From JAWCLZ01 sp037443105 (GTDB lineage Archaea > Halobacteriota > JAWCLZ01): a DNA stretch of 35,976 nucleotides. Of this stretch, positions 23,226 to 30,880 are shown piece by piece. The stretch's first letter is position 1, and each line of letters starts with the position of its first letter. The notes beneath the pieces are model-generated. The model was given only the letters and a program-made list of their open reading frames with translations. It was not told the origin of the DNA and did no database searches. The translations under genes and the position numbers were made by a program. The DNA is taken from NCBI GenBank assembly GCA_037443105.1, contig JBBIOZ010000006.1, forward strand, positions 1 through 35,976, given 5' to 3'.

Positions 23226-24017
23226 TCATTTTTTCTCTTTCATAAAAACCATTATATATTCATGCTTGAATATATAGAAGCCTGCTTTTAATGCGCGATA
23301 TCGCCAGAGATTATTCGCCAAGCCCTTGCCTCTTTCATTGCCGGTTATATTTTTTACAATTATGCTCTTGAGTTTGAACCCAAAATTTAGAACTTCGTTC
23401 ATCGCCAGAAAACCTAATGGCACCCATTCGCCTTTTTGATACTTATCACCTATCACCAGAACTAGGAAGCGCTTAGGATCGAGCAGTGGAATAGTATTGT
23501 TAAGCACCTCTCGGAACATATTGAGATATTCTTCAACGCTTGAAGCATTGGATAGATCTCTTTTATCGCTGCTGAATTTTATCACATCGTGATAGGGCGG
23601 GTGCAGAATTAGAAGCTGCACGCTTTCAACACCAGCTTTTTTCTTAATATTTATTTTCCTACTATCGCCAGTCAAGATCTTTATATTTGCATTGCTTCCA
23701 GAGATTCTTTGCTGCATTTTAACCCTAGCTCTTGCAATTCTAGCTATATCTGCATTCAGCTCGATTCCAATGCCATTTCTACCTAGGCGAACGCATTCAA
23801 TCAAGGTTGTACCAAGCCCAAGGAATGCATCTAGAACAGTTTCCCCAGCTCTGGTATAGCGAAGCAGCATTTGATTTGGAATTTGCGGAATGAAGTTCCC
23901 CCAGTATTCCCCCGAATGTGCATCGCTTGAATCACGCTTGTTAATTATCCACAAGCTATCGGTGAGGATATTTGAATATTGCTTCCAATGTTTTAAATCA
24001 AGGTCATTTATCCTCAT
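23226..24017 (-). CDS. Solitary DNA N4/N6-type methyltransferase
   Basis: 263 residues. The SAM-binding motif is DAFLGLGTTLIE (motif I, about 62-73) followed by GRNGIGIEL. Motif IV reads LHPPYHD (about 136-142) in place of the usual SPPYxD. The N-terminal HSGEYWGNFIPQIPNQMLLRY block is typical of a group of archaeal and bacterial stand-alone amino-methyltransferases. Motif order I before IV excludes the beta class. No restriction enzyme is adjacent, so it looks orphan; the target could be DNA or, less likely, RNA. Its ATG overlaps the aIF2-beta stop by 4 nt, so it is translationally coupled to a translation factor. Confidence 0.8.
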   Translation of the reverse strand: MRINDLDLKHWKQYSNILTDSLWIINKRDSSDAHSGEYWGNFIPQIPNQMLLRYTRAGETVLDAFLGLGTTLIECVRLGRNGIGIELNADIARIARARVKMQQRISGSNANIKILTGDSRKINIKKKAGVESVQLLILHPPYHDVIKFSSDKRDLSNASSVEEYLNMFREVLNNTIPLLDPKRFLVLVIGDKYQKGEWVPLGFLAMNEVLNFGFKLKSIIVKNITGNERGKGLANNLWRYRALKAGFYIFKHEYIMVFMKEKK

Positions 24018-24613
24018 TTAAATCTTTTACCAGCATCAACGCGGTCGGCAAACGCAAGGTTGCCTGAGAGCTTTTTTATCACAACTTTAACGGTCTCGCC
24101 CTTCTGCGCCCCAGGAATGAATATGGTGATGCCGCCAACAATGGCAATGCCATCACCCTTCTTGCCAACTGCACTAATCTGAAGCTCATATTCCTTGCCT
24201 TCTTCAAGAGTCTGAGGTGCTACCGCTGGCTTCTTCAGCACTCTCCTCTGCACAGGTCTCCAAGCACCGCAAGCATCGCATTTGAGCATAAGAATTCTAT
24301 CCTGTTTTATAAGATGCGTATCCGGCCTCCCGCATTCTTGACAGGTGATAAATTCCTCAACGTATCTATTTATCTGCATCCAAATTGCATCAGCGGTGAA
24401 CTTTCCTTGAAAGATTGCTCTCGAGCCATCGATCTTGCCAGCTGTACCCATTTCACGCACAAGAAATTTCATAACGTGATCAGGATCTCGATTGAGCACG
24501 CTAACGATGTCCTTAAAATTATCCAGAACTGTTGTTCTACCCTCTGAGAATACCCTTGGAGATGGAATAATGAAACGAGTGTCACTCACCTTTACAGGTG
24601 GTGTTTTTTTCAT
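24014..24613 (-). CDS. Translation initiation factor aIF2 subunit beta with C-terminal TRAM domain
   Basis: 199 residues from the first ATG at 24613. The central aIF2-beta/eIF5 domain (RTTVLDNFKDIVSVLNRDPDHVMKFLVREMGTAG) is followed by a zinc ribbon (CQEC...CDAC, about 91-115) and a TRAM RNA-binding domain (about 140-199, KKGDGIAIVGGITIFIPGAQKGE), as in Methanosarcina-type aIF2-beta. It is part of the heterotrimer that delivers Met-tRNAi. The N-terminal helix expected from relatives is encoded in frame before this ATG: EYESILNRA reads straight into MKKTP, but no ATG, GTG or TTG lies between it and the in-frame stop. The true start is thus non-AUG or hidden by a 1-nt error. TATA-like CTTAAATA is at about 24696-24703. 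Confidence 0.93.
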   Translation of the reverse strand: MKKTPPVKVSDTRFIIPSPRVFSEGRTTVLDNFKDIVSVLNRDPDHVMKFLVREMGTAGKIDGSRAIFQGKFTADAIWMQINRYVEEFITCQECGRPDTHLIKQDRILMLKCDACGAWRPVQRRVLKKPAVAPQTLEEGKEYELQISAVGKKGDGIAIVGGITIFIPGAQKGETVKVVIKKLSGNLAFADRVDAGKRFK

Positions 24614-24766
24614 TGCCCGATTGAGAATTGATTCATATTCATTTGGCGTGCTAACACTTCCTTATTTTCTCTATTTCTCTCTATTTATTTCAACTATTTA
24701 AGGATGGCTGCTGCTCTATGAGTCTTATTTTAACCGAAAGCATTAATCAAGAAGTAAAAAATAATC

Positions 24767-25429
24767 ATGAAAATTATGAGAATCCTTGCTCTTTCAGATC
24801 TGCATGGCAAATGCTCGACTTTAAATAAAATCCTGCTAGCTTCAGGCGAGGTTGACTTAATCTTATTCGCCGGCGATATCACTGACCTAGGATTTATTGG
24901 CAGTGCTAAAGTGCTTGAGAAGCTATGGGGTAAAAAAGTACTCGCGGTTCAAGGCAACTGCGACCTTCCGTGGGATAAAGCATTCTTTGATTTTTCGAGA
25001 GCAATTAACTTGCATGCTTCGAGTGTGCAAATCGATGATGTTTTATTCATGGGCTTAGGCGGATCCAATATAACTCCCTATAATACGCCCTATGAGCTAA
25101 CCGAGTGTGAGATTCATCAAATTCTAGAGAAATTCAAAGGTGTTATAGGAAGCTACCCTGGAAGGAAAATCTTGGTTTCGCACGTACCTCCATTTGAAAT
25201 TTTAGATCTCACCAGAGACTATATAAACGCTGGAAGCTATGCTCTGCGAGAATTTATCGAGGGCAGTGAGCTTGACCTTGTTGTTTGCGGTCACATTCAC
25301 GAGGCATATGGTATAGATCGACTTGGAAAAACGCTGATTGTCAATACAGGTGCAGCTGAAGCCGGGCACGCTGCTTTGATAGAAATCGATTCCGGTATTG
25401 AGGTGCAGCTTTTGCGAATCAAGCTATAA
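24767..25429 (+). CDS. Calcineurin-like metallophosphoesterase
   Basis: 220 residues. The five metal-binding blocks are visible: LSDLHG (Asp11, His13), FAGDITD, VQGNCD, LVSHVPP and CGHIHEAYG. It belongs to the YfcE/MJ0936-like group of two-metal phosphoesterases with unassigned physiological substrates. A second ATG (24776, MRILALSDLHG) is an alternative start and puts the first metal motif at the usual distance from the N-terminus. A TATA-like TTATTTTAA at 24725-24733 would give a leader of about 10 nt. It is convergent with the CYTH gene, 20 nt apart. Confidence 0.9.
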   Translation: MKIMRILALSDLHGKCSTLNKILLASGEVDLILFAGDITDLGFIGSAKVLEKLWGKKVLAVQGNCDLPWDKAFFDFSRAINLHASSVQIDDVLFMGLGGSNITPYNTPYELTECEIHQILEKFKGVIGSYPGRKILVSHVPPFEILDLTRDYINAGSYALREFIEGSELDLVVCGHIHEAYGIDRLGKTLIVNTGAAEAGHAALIEIDSGIEVQLLRIKL

Positions 25430-25449
25430 TTTTCCAAGTTATTCGCTTG

Positions 25450-25992
25450 CTATTTGGGCTTTTTAGCTAGAAGCAGCTCAAGATATGACTGCTGAATGGA
25501 ATCCTTCAGCGATAGGCCGAGAGTTTGCAGTAAATCGAAGACTTGCTTGCGCTTGGTCTCGAAGTTTTTTTCCACTGCAGGTACTTCAACTTCGATAAAA
25601 CTGCCAAGCTGCTCCACGCGATCTAGGGAAATCTTAAGACCGCGAAATTTATAAACTCGCCTTATTTTATTTACAGCTGCTATTTCGCGATACCCAAGCA
25701 GCGATAGCAAGCTCCGCAGCTTTTTAACTGCTTTTGCTTCGATTTCTATTTCTATTTCCCTTCGACTCTTTGTTTTGCCATCGAGCTTTGCACCCTTATA
25801 GGTCAAATAGTTCTTATCATTTTCAATTCTGATTCTGAGTACTTCGTCGGTTTTTGCAAAATCTCTATCTGGAGCGTTGTAGTATATATCAAGCTGTTTT
25901 TTCTCCCCAGCCGATTTCATTCTCATCTGCTTTATTTTATTTTCCAGCGCAGCTGGGTCTTTGACTGGGAGTTTGACTTCAACTTCAATCAT
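25450..25992 (-). CDS. CYTH-domain protein (class IV adenylate cyclase / thiamine-triphosphatase-like)
   Basis: 180 residues. The N-terminus IEVEVKLPV carries the ExExK signature of the CYTH fold. Further basic/acidic strand residues (LRIRIENDKNYLTYKGAK, SRREIEIEI, GLKISLDRVEQLGSFIEVEV) complete the tunnel that binds triphosphates. Archaeal members are annotated CyaB, but many are triphosphate hydrolases, so the reaction is open. A TATA-like stretch (minus strand, about 26016-26025) is about 28 nt before the ATG. The gene diverges from the fpo cluster. Confidence 0.88.
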   Translation of the reverse strand: MIEVEVKLPVKDPAALENKIKQMRMKSAGEKKQLDIYYNAPDRDFAKTDEVLRIRIENDKNYLTYKGAKLDGKTKSRREIEIEIEAKAVKKLRSLLSLLGYREIAAVNKIRRVYKFRGLKISLDRVEQLGSFIEVEVPAVEKNFETKRKQVFDLLQTLGLSLKDSIQQSYLELLLAKKPK

Positions 25993-26076
25993 CCAAAGGT
26001 TCTATAACGATTTTTGCTTATATTCTTTGCCTGCGTATTTAAAAAACAGATATTTTTATAAAAAAATCGAATTAAA

Positions 26077-26087
26077 AAATATATATA
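26077..26087 (+). promoter_or_regulatory. Promoter of the fpo/nuo-type cluster
   Basis: AAATATATATA is a strong TATA box. A start site near 26110 would leave a leader of about 25 nt containing GGAGAA (26124-26129), 5 nt before the fpoA ATG at 26135. No other convincing promoter is seen within the 9.6-kb cluster. Confidence 0.6.
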
Positions 26088-26134
26088 CTGAAATCATCAA
26101 GTTAGCAACTGTTTTAAATAAACGGAGAATTGTT

Positions 26135-26503
26135 ATGGTGGTAGCAGATACATACATTTCAATTGGCATATTCATCATAGCAGCTTTGGTTCTGCCGATA
26201 GTAATGATGATCATCGGCTGGCTATTTGAATTAAGACCAAGCAATCCAACGCCACTAAAATTACTGCCATTCGAATGTGGATCGATACCAATTGGCGGCA
26301 CTCCATCCCGCTACGGGATCTCCTATTACATGTATGGCCTCCTACTAGTTATTTTTGATGTTGAAACAGTCTTCCTCTACCCGTGGGCCATTTCATTTTT
26401 GAAGACGGGCTTAATAGCAATGATCGAGATGTTCATCTTCATCGGCGTTTTAGTGTTGGGTCTCATATATGCTTGGAAGAAGGGGGCGCTGGAATGGGTG
26501 TAA
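26135..26503 (+). CDS. fpoA: F420H2 dehydrogenase/complex I subunit A
   Basis: 122 residues from ATG 26135, chosen because GGAGAA lies just upstream; the frame stays open farther upstream but those codons cover the promoter. Three membrane helices are seen, with the conserved FECGS(I/G)P loop after the first (PLKLLPFECGSIPIGGTPSRYGISYYMYGLLLVIFDVETVFLYPW). NuoA/FpoA joins the hydrophilic arm to the membrane part near the quinone/phenazine tunnel. It overlaps fpoB by 10 nt. Confidence 0.95.
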   Translation: MVVADTYISIGIFIIAALVLPIVMMIIGWLFELRPSNPTPLKLLPFECGSIPIGGTPSRYGISYYMYGLLLVIFDVETVFLYPWAISFLKTGLIAMIEMFIFIGVLVLGLIYAWKKGALEWV

Positions 26504-26991
26504 TCTTTACAACCTTGAAAGATTTGATCAACTGGGGTAGAAAGAACTCCCTCTGGCCATTTATTCAACCAATGGGATGCTGCGGCATAGAAATTTTGAA
26601 CATAGGCAATCCAGTTTTCGATACCGATAGATATGGAATCGTACCGAGAGATTCCCCTAGACAGTGCGATGTAATGGTGATAAGCGGTTGGATAACTTGG
26701 AAATTGCTGCCTAGGATACAGCGAGTTTGGGAGCAAATGCCTGAGCCGAAGTATGTTATAGCAATGGGAGAATGTGCAATTAGCGGCGGACCCCAGTGGG
26801 ATTCCTATAATATAGTGGATAATGTAGGCGATTACTTCCCAATCGATGTATATGTACCAGGCTGCCCTCCTAGACCAGATGCTCTATTTGAAGGGTACCT
26901 GAAGCTTCAGGAGAAGATAACGAAGGAAGGAGAACTCAATGGTTTGCCAAGGAGAAGGAAGCCTGCGTCCAAGCCCAAGGTGGAGGTATGA
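26494..26991 (+). CDS. fpoB: F420H2 dehydrogenase/complex I subunit B (N2 cluster)
   Basis: 165 residues from ATG 26494. The four ligands of cluster N2 are present: tandem Cys29-Cys30 (PMGCCGIE), Cys94 (MGECAISGG) and Cys124 (VPGCPPRP). This subunit passes electrons to the membrane-carrier site with subunit D. The ATG lies inside fpoA (10-nt overlap), and a GGGGGCGCTGG stretch serves as the ribosome site. Confidence 0.96.
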   Translation: MGVIFTTLKDLINWGRKNSLWPFIQPMGCCGIEILNIGNPVFDTDRYGIVPRDSPRQCDVMVISGWITWKLLPRIQRVWEQMPEPKYVIAMGECAISGGPQWDSYNIVDNVGDYFPIDVYVPGCPPRPDALFEGYLKLQEKITKEGELNGLPRRRKPASKPKVEV

Positions 26992-26995
26992 TGTC

Positions 26996-27466
26996 TTGAC
27001 CGAGCTGGAGAAGGAAAATCAAATTTTGGAAGCGCTCAAAAATCAGTTTCCGGAGGATATAATTGAAGCCAAGGTTCAAAGGAAAAATCGAGTCTTAGTT
27101 AAAATTAAAAAAGAAAAACTATTTGAGGTCTGCAAATTCGCTGGTGAAAAACTCGAACTTGAGCATCTATCGAGCATAGCTGGCGTTGACTACGGCAGTG
27201 AATTTGAAGTGGTGTATCACATAGCAACCTATAAGCACCCAGTTATATTAACCTTGAAAACCCGCGTACCTGCTCAAGACCCAAGAATCCCTTCGGTTGT
27301 TTCGATCTGGTGGAATGCCAACTGGTATGAGCGCGAAACTTACGATCTCCTCGGCATAGTCTTCGAGGGGCACCCCAGACTCGAGCGCCTGCTACTTCCG
27401 CAGGAGTGGAAGGTGCATCCATTGAGGAAAGAATGGAAATTGCCCAAAAAGGCGGTGGAACAATGA
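26996..27466 (+). CDS. fpoC: F420H2 dehydrogenase/complex I subunit C
   Basis: The start is set at TTG 26996, 8 nt after GGAGGT and 4 nt after the fpoB stop, giving about 156 residues (MTELEKENQILEALKNQF). The 30-kDa-subunit signature WYERETYDLLGIVFEGHPRLERLLLP (about 109-134) is clear. It is a structural subunit of the peripheral arm. Subunits C and D are separate genes here, not fused. The stop overlaps the fpoD ATG by 4 nt. Confidence 0.94.
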   Translation: MTELEKENQILEALKNQFPEDIIEAKVQRKNRVLVKIKKEKLFEVCKFAGEKLELEHLSSIAGVDYGSEFEVVYHIATYKHPVILTLKTRVPAQDPRIPSVVSIWWNANWYERETYDLLGIVFEGHPRLERLLLPQEWKVHPLRKEWKLPKKAVEQ

Positions 27467-28578
27467 AAGCCATAGATCTAAGCCCGAGGGAAACAATGGT
27501 ACTGCAGCTCGGTCCGCATTATCCATCGCAGCCTGGTCCTTATCTGCTGAAGGTTACCCTAGACCATGAAACAATTGTGGATGCAGATATAGAGTTTGGA
27601 TTCAACCATCGTGGATTTGAAAAACTTGCTGAAAACAGAACCTATCTACAGTTCCTCCCTCTAACAGATAGAATATGCTATGTTGCAGCACTCTCCCACA
27701 ACGATGTATACTGCAGAGCCGTGGAGGAACTAATGAAGATCGAGGTGCCTGAGAGGGCAAAGTATATTAGAACCCTTGCACTTGAACTTCAAAGAATTGC
27801 CTCTCACACAATTTGCTTCTCCGAAGGATACACACTAGAGCAGGGATTCCTCTCGATGATGATCTACATCCTTAGAGAGAGAGAAAAAATAATGAGCTTA
27901 ATGGAGGAACTCTGCGGAAGCAGACTCAACATGACCTACTTCCGATTTGGAGGAGTGAGGCTTGACCTCCCAAAGGGATTCAAGGAAAGAGCAATACCCA
28001 TTCTGGATGAAGTGGATAGAAACATAGCTGAATATGATAGAATTCTGGAAACAGACTCAGTATTTCTTGCCAGAAATGAAAACGTGGGAGTGCTTAAAAC
28101 TGAAGATGCAATTAAACTGGGGGTAACAGGCCCGGTTCTCCGAGGTTCAAATGTGAACTTTGACCTGCGCAAAGCAGATCCCTACGATGCCTACGATAAG
28201 GTGGATTTTGAAGTTTGCTATGAAAAAGGCTGCGATAACCTAGCAAGATTCCGGGTTAGAGTTCGTGAGATTCACGAAAGCATTAAGATAATAAAGCAAT
28301 GTCTAAAAGATATGCCACAGGGCCCAATTCAAGCGAAGCTGCCAAAGGTAATAAGACCCCCGCCAGGCGAGGTTTATGCAAGAATCGAAGACCCCAGGGG
28401 GGAAATGGGTATGTATTTAGTGAGCGACGGAGGGCTTAATCCATACCGCTTAGCAATCAGAGGCCCTGCATTCAGAAACTCTCAAGCACTTCCACCTTTA
28501 CTTCTAGGCTATAAATACGCGGACATAGTTGCGATAGCTGGCAGCACCGATGGATGCACAAGCGAGGTGGATAGATAA
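27463..28578 (+). CDS. fpoD: F420H2 dehydrogenase/complex I subunit D (49-kDa type)
   Basis: 371 residues from ATG 27463 (MKAIDLSPRETMVLQLGPHYPS). It is the 49-kDa subunit related to the large subunit of NiFe hydrogenases, but it lacks both CxxC nickel-binding motifs: the region reads FLPLTDRICYVAALSHNDVYCRAVE. The His in GPHYP and Tyr in DRICY match the quinone-binding positions. The C-terminus ends GSTDGCTSEVDR, where complex I usually has DPVMGEVDR. It forms the electron-carrier reduction site with subunit B. Confidence 0.95.
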   Translation: MKAIDLSPRETMVLQLGPHYPSQPGPYLLKVTLDHETIVDADIEFGFNHRGFEKLAENRTYLQFLPLTDRICYVAALSHNDVYCRAVEELMKIEVPERAKYIRTLALELQRIASHTICFSEGYTLEQGFLSMMIYILREREKIMSLMEELCGSRLNMTYFRFGGVRLDLPKGFKERAIPILDEVDRNIAEYDRILETDSVFLARNENVGVLKTEDAIKLGVTGPVLRGSNVNFDLRKADPYDAYDKVDFEVCYEKGCDNLARFRVRVREIHESIKIIKQCLKDMPQGPIQAKLPKVIRPPPGEVYARIEDPRGEMGMYLVSDGGLNPYRLAIRGPAFRNSQALPPLLLGYKYADIVAIAGSTDGCTSEVDR

Positions 28579-28589
28579 GGAGGGGTGAT

Positions 28590-29651
28590 ATGGAGATCAG
28601 CGATTTAATTGCAACTTATTACTCAATTCAGCAAGCAATGGCAGCGAGGGATATATTTGCATTGCTTGCTCTCATCCAAGAAAATCCACTGCTTCGCGGG
28701 ATAGCTGGGTGTGTTATAGCAATTGCAATTGTAATGACCTTGGTGATCATAGGCATATGGATGGAAAGGAAGGTACTTGCAGATTTCCAGACCAGATATG
28801 GACCAAATAGAGTTGGACCATATGGTATTCTCCAGCTCATAGCGGATATGATAAAACTAATCACAAAGGAGGATATCATACCAGCGAAGGCTGACTTCTA
28901 TGGATACTGGCTTGGCCCAATTATGATGATGGGCGTGCCATTAGTTGCCTTCGCAGCAATACCAGCTGCTCGAGAGTTAATTGTCGCTGACCTCGATATA
29001 GGTATACTCTATATAGAGGCAGTTTCATCCGTAGCTGTAATAGGGGCATTCCTCACAGGCTGGGCGCCTAGGAATAAATTCAGCTTGATCGCTGCCTTAA
29101 GAGGAATGGCACAGATGATCAGCTATGAAATTCCTCTCGCGCTCTCGATAATAGCAGTTGTAATAATGGCTGGCTCGATGTCAACCGTGAGCATCGTGGA
29201 GGCGCAGTCCAAGGTGTGGTTCATCGTGCCTCAATTCGTAGGCTTCCTCATATTCTACGCTTCATTTCTAGCAGAAGCCGGGAGAATACCATTTGACTTA
29301 AGGGAAGCCGAACAGGAACTCGCAGGCGGGTGGGGAGTTGAATACACCGGGATGAGATTCGGCTTGGGAATGGTGGGTGAATATGCACATTTAACTCTAG
29401 GCTCAATGCTCGTGGTCATACTCTTCTTTGGAGGATGGCATGGGCCGGTGATAATCCATCCAGTGCTCAGCGGTGCAGCTTGGTTCTTCCTTAAAACCAT
29501 AATAGTCATCTGGGCTACAATGTGGGTTAGAGCAGCCTTACCAAGATACAGGATAGATCAGCTTCTGAACATAGGCTGGAAAATTTTACTTCCACTGGGA
29601 TTAGCAAATCTAGCGTATACCTCTATCTTAGTACTTGTAATGGGGGCATAG
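28590..29651 (+). CDS. fpoH: F420H2 dehydrogenase/complex I subunit H
   Basis: 353 residues with about eight membrane helices. The conserved blocks MERKVLADFQTRYGPNRVGPYGILQLIADMIKL and FYASFLAEAGRIPFDLREAEQELAGG with WVRAALPRYRIDQLL are intact, including acidic residues of the E-channel. It links the quinone site to the proton-pumping antiporter modules. An AAGGAGGGGTGAT ribosome site precedes the ATG. Confidence 0.96.
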   Translation: MEISDLIATYYSIQQAMAARDIFALLALIQENPLLRGIAGCVIAIAIVMTLVIIGIWMERKVLADFQTRYGPNRVGPYGILQLIADMIKLITKEDIIPAKADFYGYWLGPIMMMGVPLVAFAAIPAARELIVADLDIGILYIEAVSSVAVIGAFLTGWAPRNKFSLIAALRGMAQMISYEIPLALSIIAVVIMAGSMSTVSIVEAQSKVWFIVPQFVGFLIFYASFLAEAGRIPFDLREAEQELAGGWGVEYTGMRFGLGMVGEYAHLTLGSMLVVILFFGGWHGPVIIHPVLSGAAWFFLKTIIVIWATMWVRAALPRYRIDQLLNIGWKILLPLGLANLAYTSILVLVMGA

Positions 29652-29653
29652 CA

Positions 29654-30070
29654 ATGGTGCTGAGAAATTTGATTTACACCCTCAAACAATTCTTCACCCC
29701 TGAGGTAACGATAAACTATCCAGATGTTAAATATGTTCCCTTTCCAAGATTCAGAGCCCGACATTATTTGAAAATCGATGAATGCGTGGGCTGCGGAGTA
29801 TGCGCTAAAATTTGCCCAAATAAATGTATAGAGATGGTGCAGTATAAAGAAAGAAAGCACCCTCAGATTGACCTCGGGCGCTGCATGTTCTGCGCTTTAT
29901 GCATAGATTCCTGCCCCACAAATGCGCTCTTGAACACAACTGATTATGAACTTGCTGAGTATACCAGAGAAGCGCTGATCTATACCCCTGAGAGATTGAG
30001 CAAGCCGCCTAAAAAGCCATTTTACATTGCTGATAAAGAAGGCAACATCGTTGAACCTGAGGAGGCGTGA
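29654..30070 (+). CDS. fpoI: F420H2 dehydrogenase/complex I subunit I (2x[4Fe-4S])
   Basis: 138 residues. Two ferredoxin-type motifs: Cys44, 47, 50, 54 (CVGCGVCAKIC) and Cys77, 80, 83, 87 (CMFCALCIDSC). It carries electrons from the input module to subunit B. It starts 2 nt after fpoH. It would receive electrons from FpoF (F420H2 oxidation) or from ferredoxin; neither partner gene is in the window. Confidence 0.96.
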   Translation: MVLRNLIYTLKQFFTPEVTINYPDVKYVPFPRFRARHYLKIDECVGCGVCAKICPNKCIEMVQYKERKHPQIDLGRCMFCALCIDSCPTNALLNTTDYELAEYTREALIYTPERLSKPPKKPFYIADKEGNIVEPEEA

Positions 30071-30073
30071 GAA

Positions 30074-30322
30074 ATGCTTGATCTTTTACTATTCCTAGTG
30101 CTTGCTGCGGTAATTGTACTTGTTGCAATAGGCGTGGTTTGGACTAGGTTAGTTGTGCACAGCGCCGTCTACCTAGCTCTTACATTCATATGCGTAGCTG
30201 GACTGTATGTTTTATTAAACGCAGAACTCCTCGCAGCAATTCAAGTATTGATATATGTGGGTGCAATCGTGGTATTGATAATATTTGGAATAATGCTCAC
30301 AGGCGGAGGAGAGGAGGATTAA
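30074..30322 (+). CDS. fpoJ: Complex I subunit J, N-terminal part
   Basis: 82 residues with three membrane helices (VLAAVIVLVAIGVVW; AVYLALTFICVAGLYVLL; AIQVLIYVGAIVVLIIFGIML). This matches the first half of bacterial NuoJ. It ends at a genuine stop and the C-terminal half is a separate gene 2 nt on, the same split as in Methanosarcina fpo operons, so this is a lineage trait and not a frameshift. Confidence 0.9.
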   Translation: MLDLLLFLVLAAVIVLVAIGVVWTRLVVHSAVYLALTFICVAGLYVLLNAELLAAIQVLIYVGAIVVLIIFGIMLTGGGEED

Positions 30323-30324
30323 AG

Positions 30325-30573
30325 ATGGGATTCTGGAGCACTTTCCTAAAATTCATAGTGGCGGTGATTTTCATCTCCCTGCTCTCCATAACTCTAGCCA
30401 CCGCACCTTGGAGTGATAAGCCGATGGAGGATGTGGAAAAGGTTACCTATTTAATTGGCTTAATGCTCTTCCAGTTTGGGAGATTCGTCGTGCCATTTGA
30501 AATTATTTCACTGGTGTTAATAGCAGCATTGATAGGTGCAATATTCATAGCCATTAAGGAGGCTGCCGCATGA
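30325..30573 (+). CDS. fpoJ: Complex I subunit J, C-terminal part
   Basis: 82 residues from ATG 30325, after a GGAGGAGAGGAGG ribosome site. Two or three membrane helices (FIVAVIFISLLSITLAT; FVVPFEIISLVLIAALIGAIFI) with the short loop between them match the second half of NuoJ. It overlaps fpoK by 4 nt. Confidence 0.9.
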   Translation: MGFWSTFLKFIVAVIFISLLSITLATAPWSDKPMEDVEKVTYLIGLMLFQFGRFVVPFEIISLVLIAALIGAIFIAIKEAAA

Positions 30574-30878
30574 TTCCACTGGTCGCATATTTAATACTTG
30601 CAGCAATAGTTTTCGGGATTGGAGCTTTTGGGTTCATTACCAGCAAAAATGTGATAAGAATACTAATGAGCGTGGAGCTAATGCTCAATTCTGCTAATAT
30701 CAACTTCGTGGCATTCTCAAGCTATTCTATACCATTTGATATATCCGGGCAGATCTTCGCTTTATTTACCATAGCGCTGGCTGCAGCTGAATCCGCAGTA
30801 GGGATAGCGATCTTAATACTGCTTTACAGAACGCACGGCACTGTCAAAATCCAAGATATCAATGTATTGAGGTGGTAA
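30570..30878 (+). CDS. fpoK: F420H2 dehydrogenase/complex I subunit K
   Basis: 102 residues with three membrane helices. The two conserved membrane glutamates are present: one in MSVELMLNSANINFV and one in ALAAAESAVGIAIL. Part of the E-channel for proton translocation; homologous to MnhC/MrpC. The ATG overlaps the upstream stop (ATGA). Confidence 0.95.
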   Translation: MIPLVAYLILAAIVFGIGAFGFITSKNVIRILMSVELMLNSANINFVAFSSYSIPFDISGQIFALFTIALAAAESAVGIAILILLYRTHGTVKIQDINVLRW

Positions 30879-30880
30879 AA

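Noticed and set aside
25961..26134. N-terminal extension of fpoA
   Set aside because: The extra codons overlap the CYTH start and the TATA box; ATG 26135 has a ribosome site and gives the family length.
27463..28578. NiFe hydrogenase large subunit served by the hyp genes
   Set aside because: Both CxxC nickel motifs are absent and the surrounding genes are complex I subunits.
30074..30573. nuoJ broken by a frameshift
   Set aside because: Both halves have their own start and ribosome site, and the same split is known in methanogen fpo operons.
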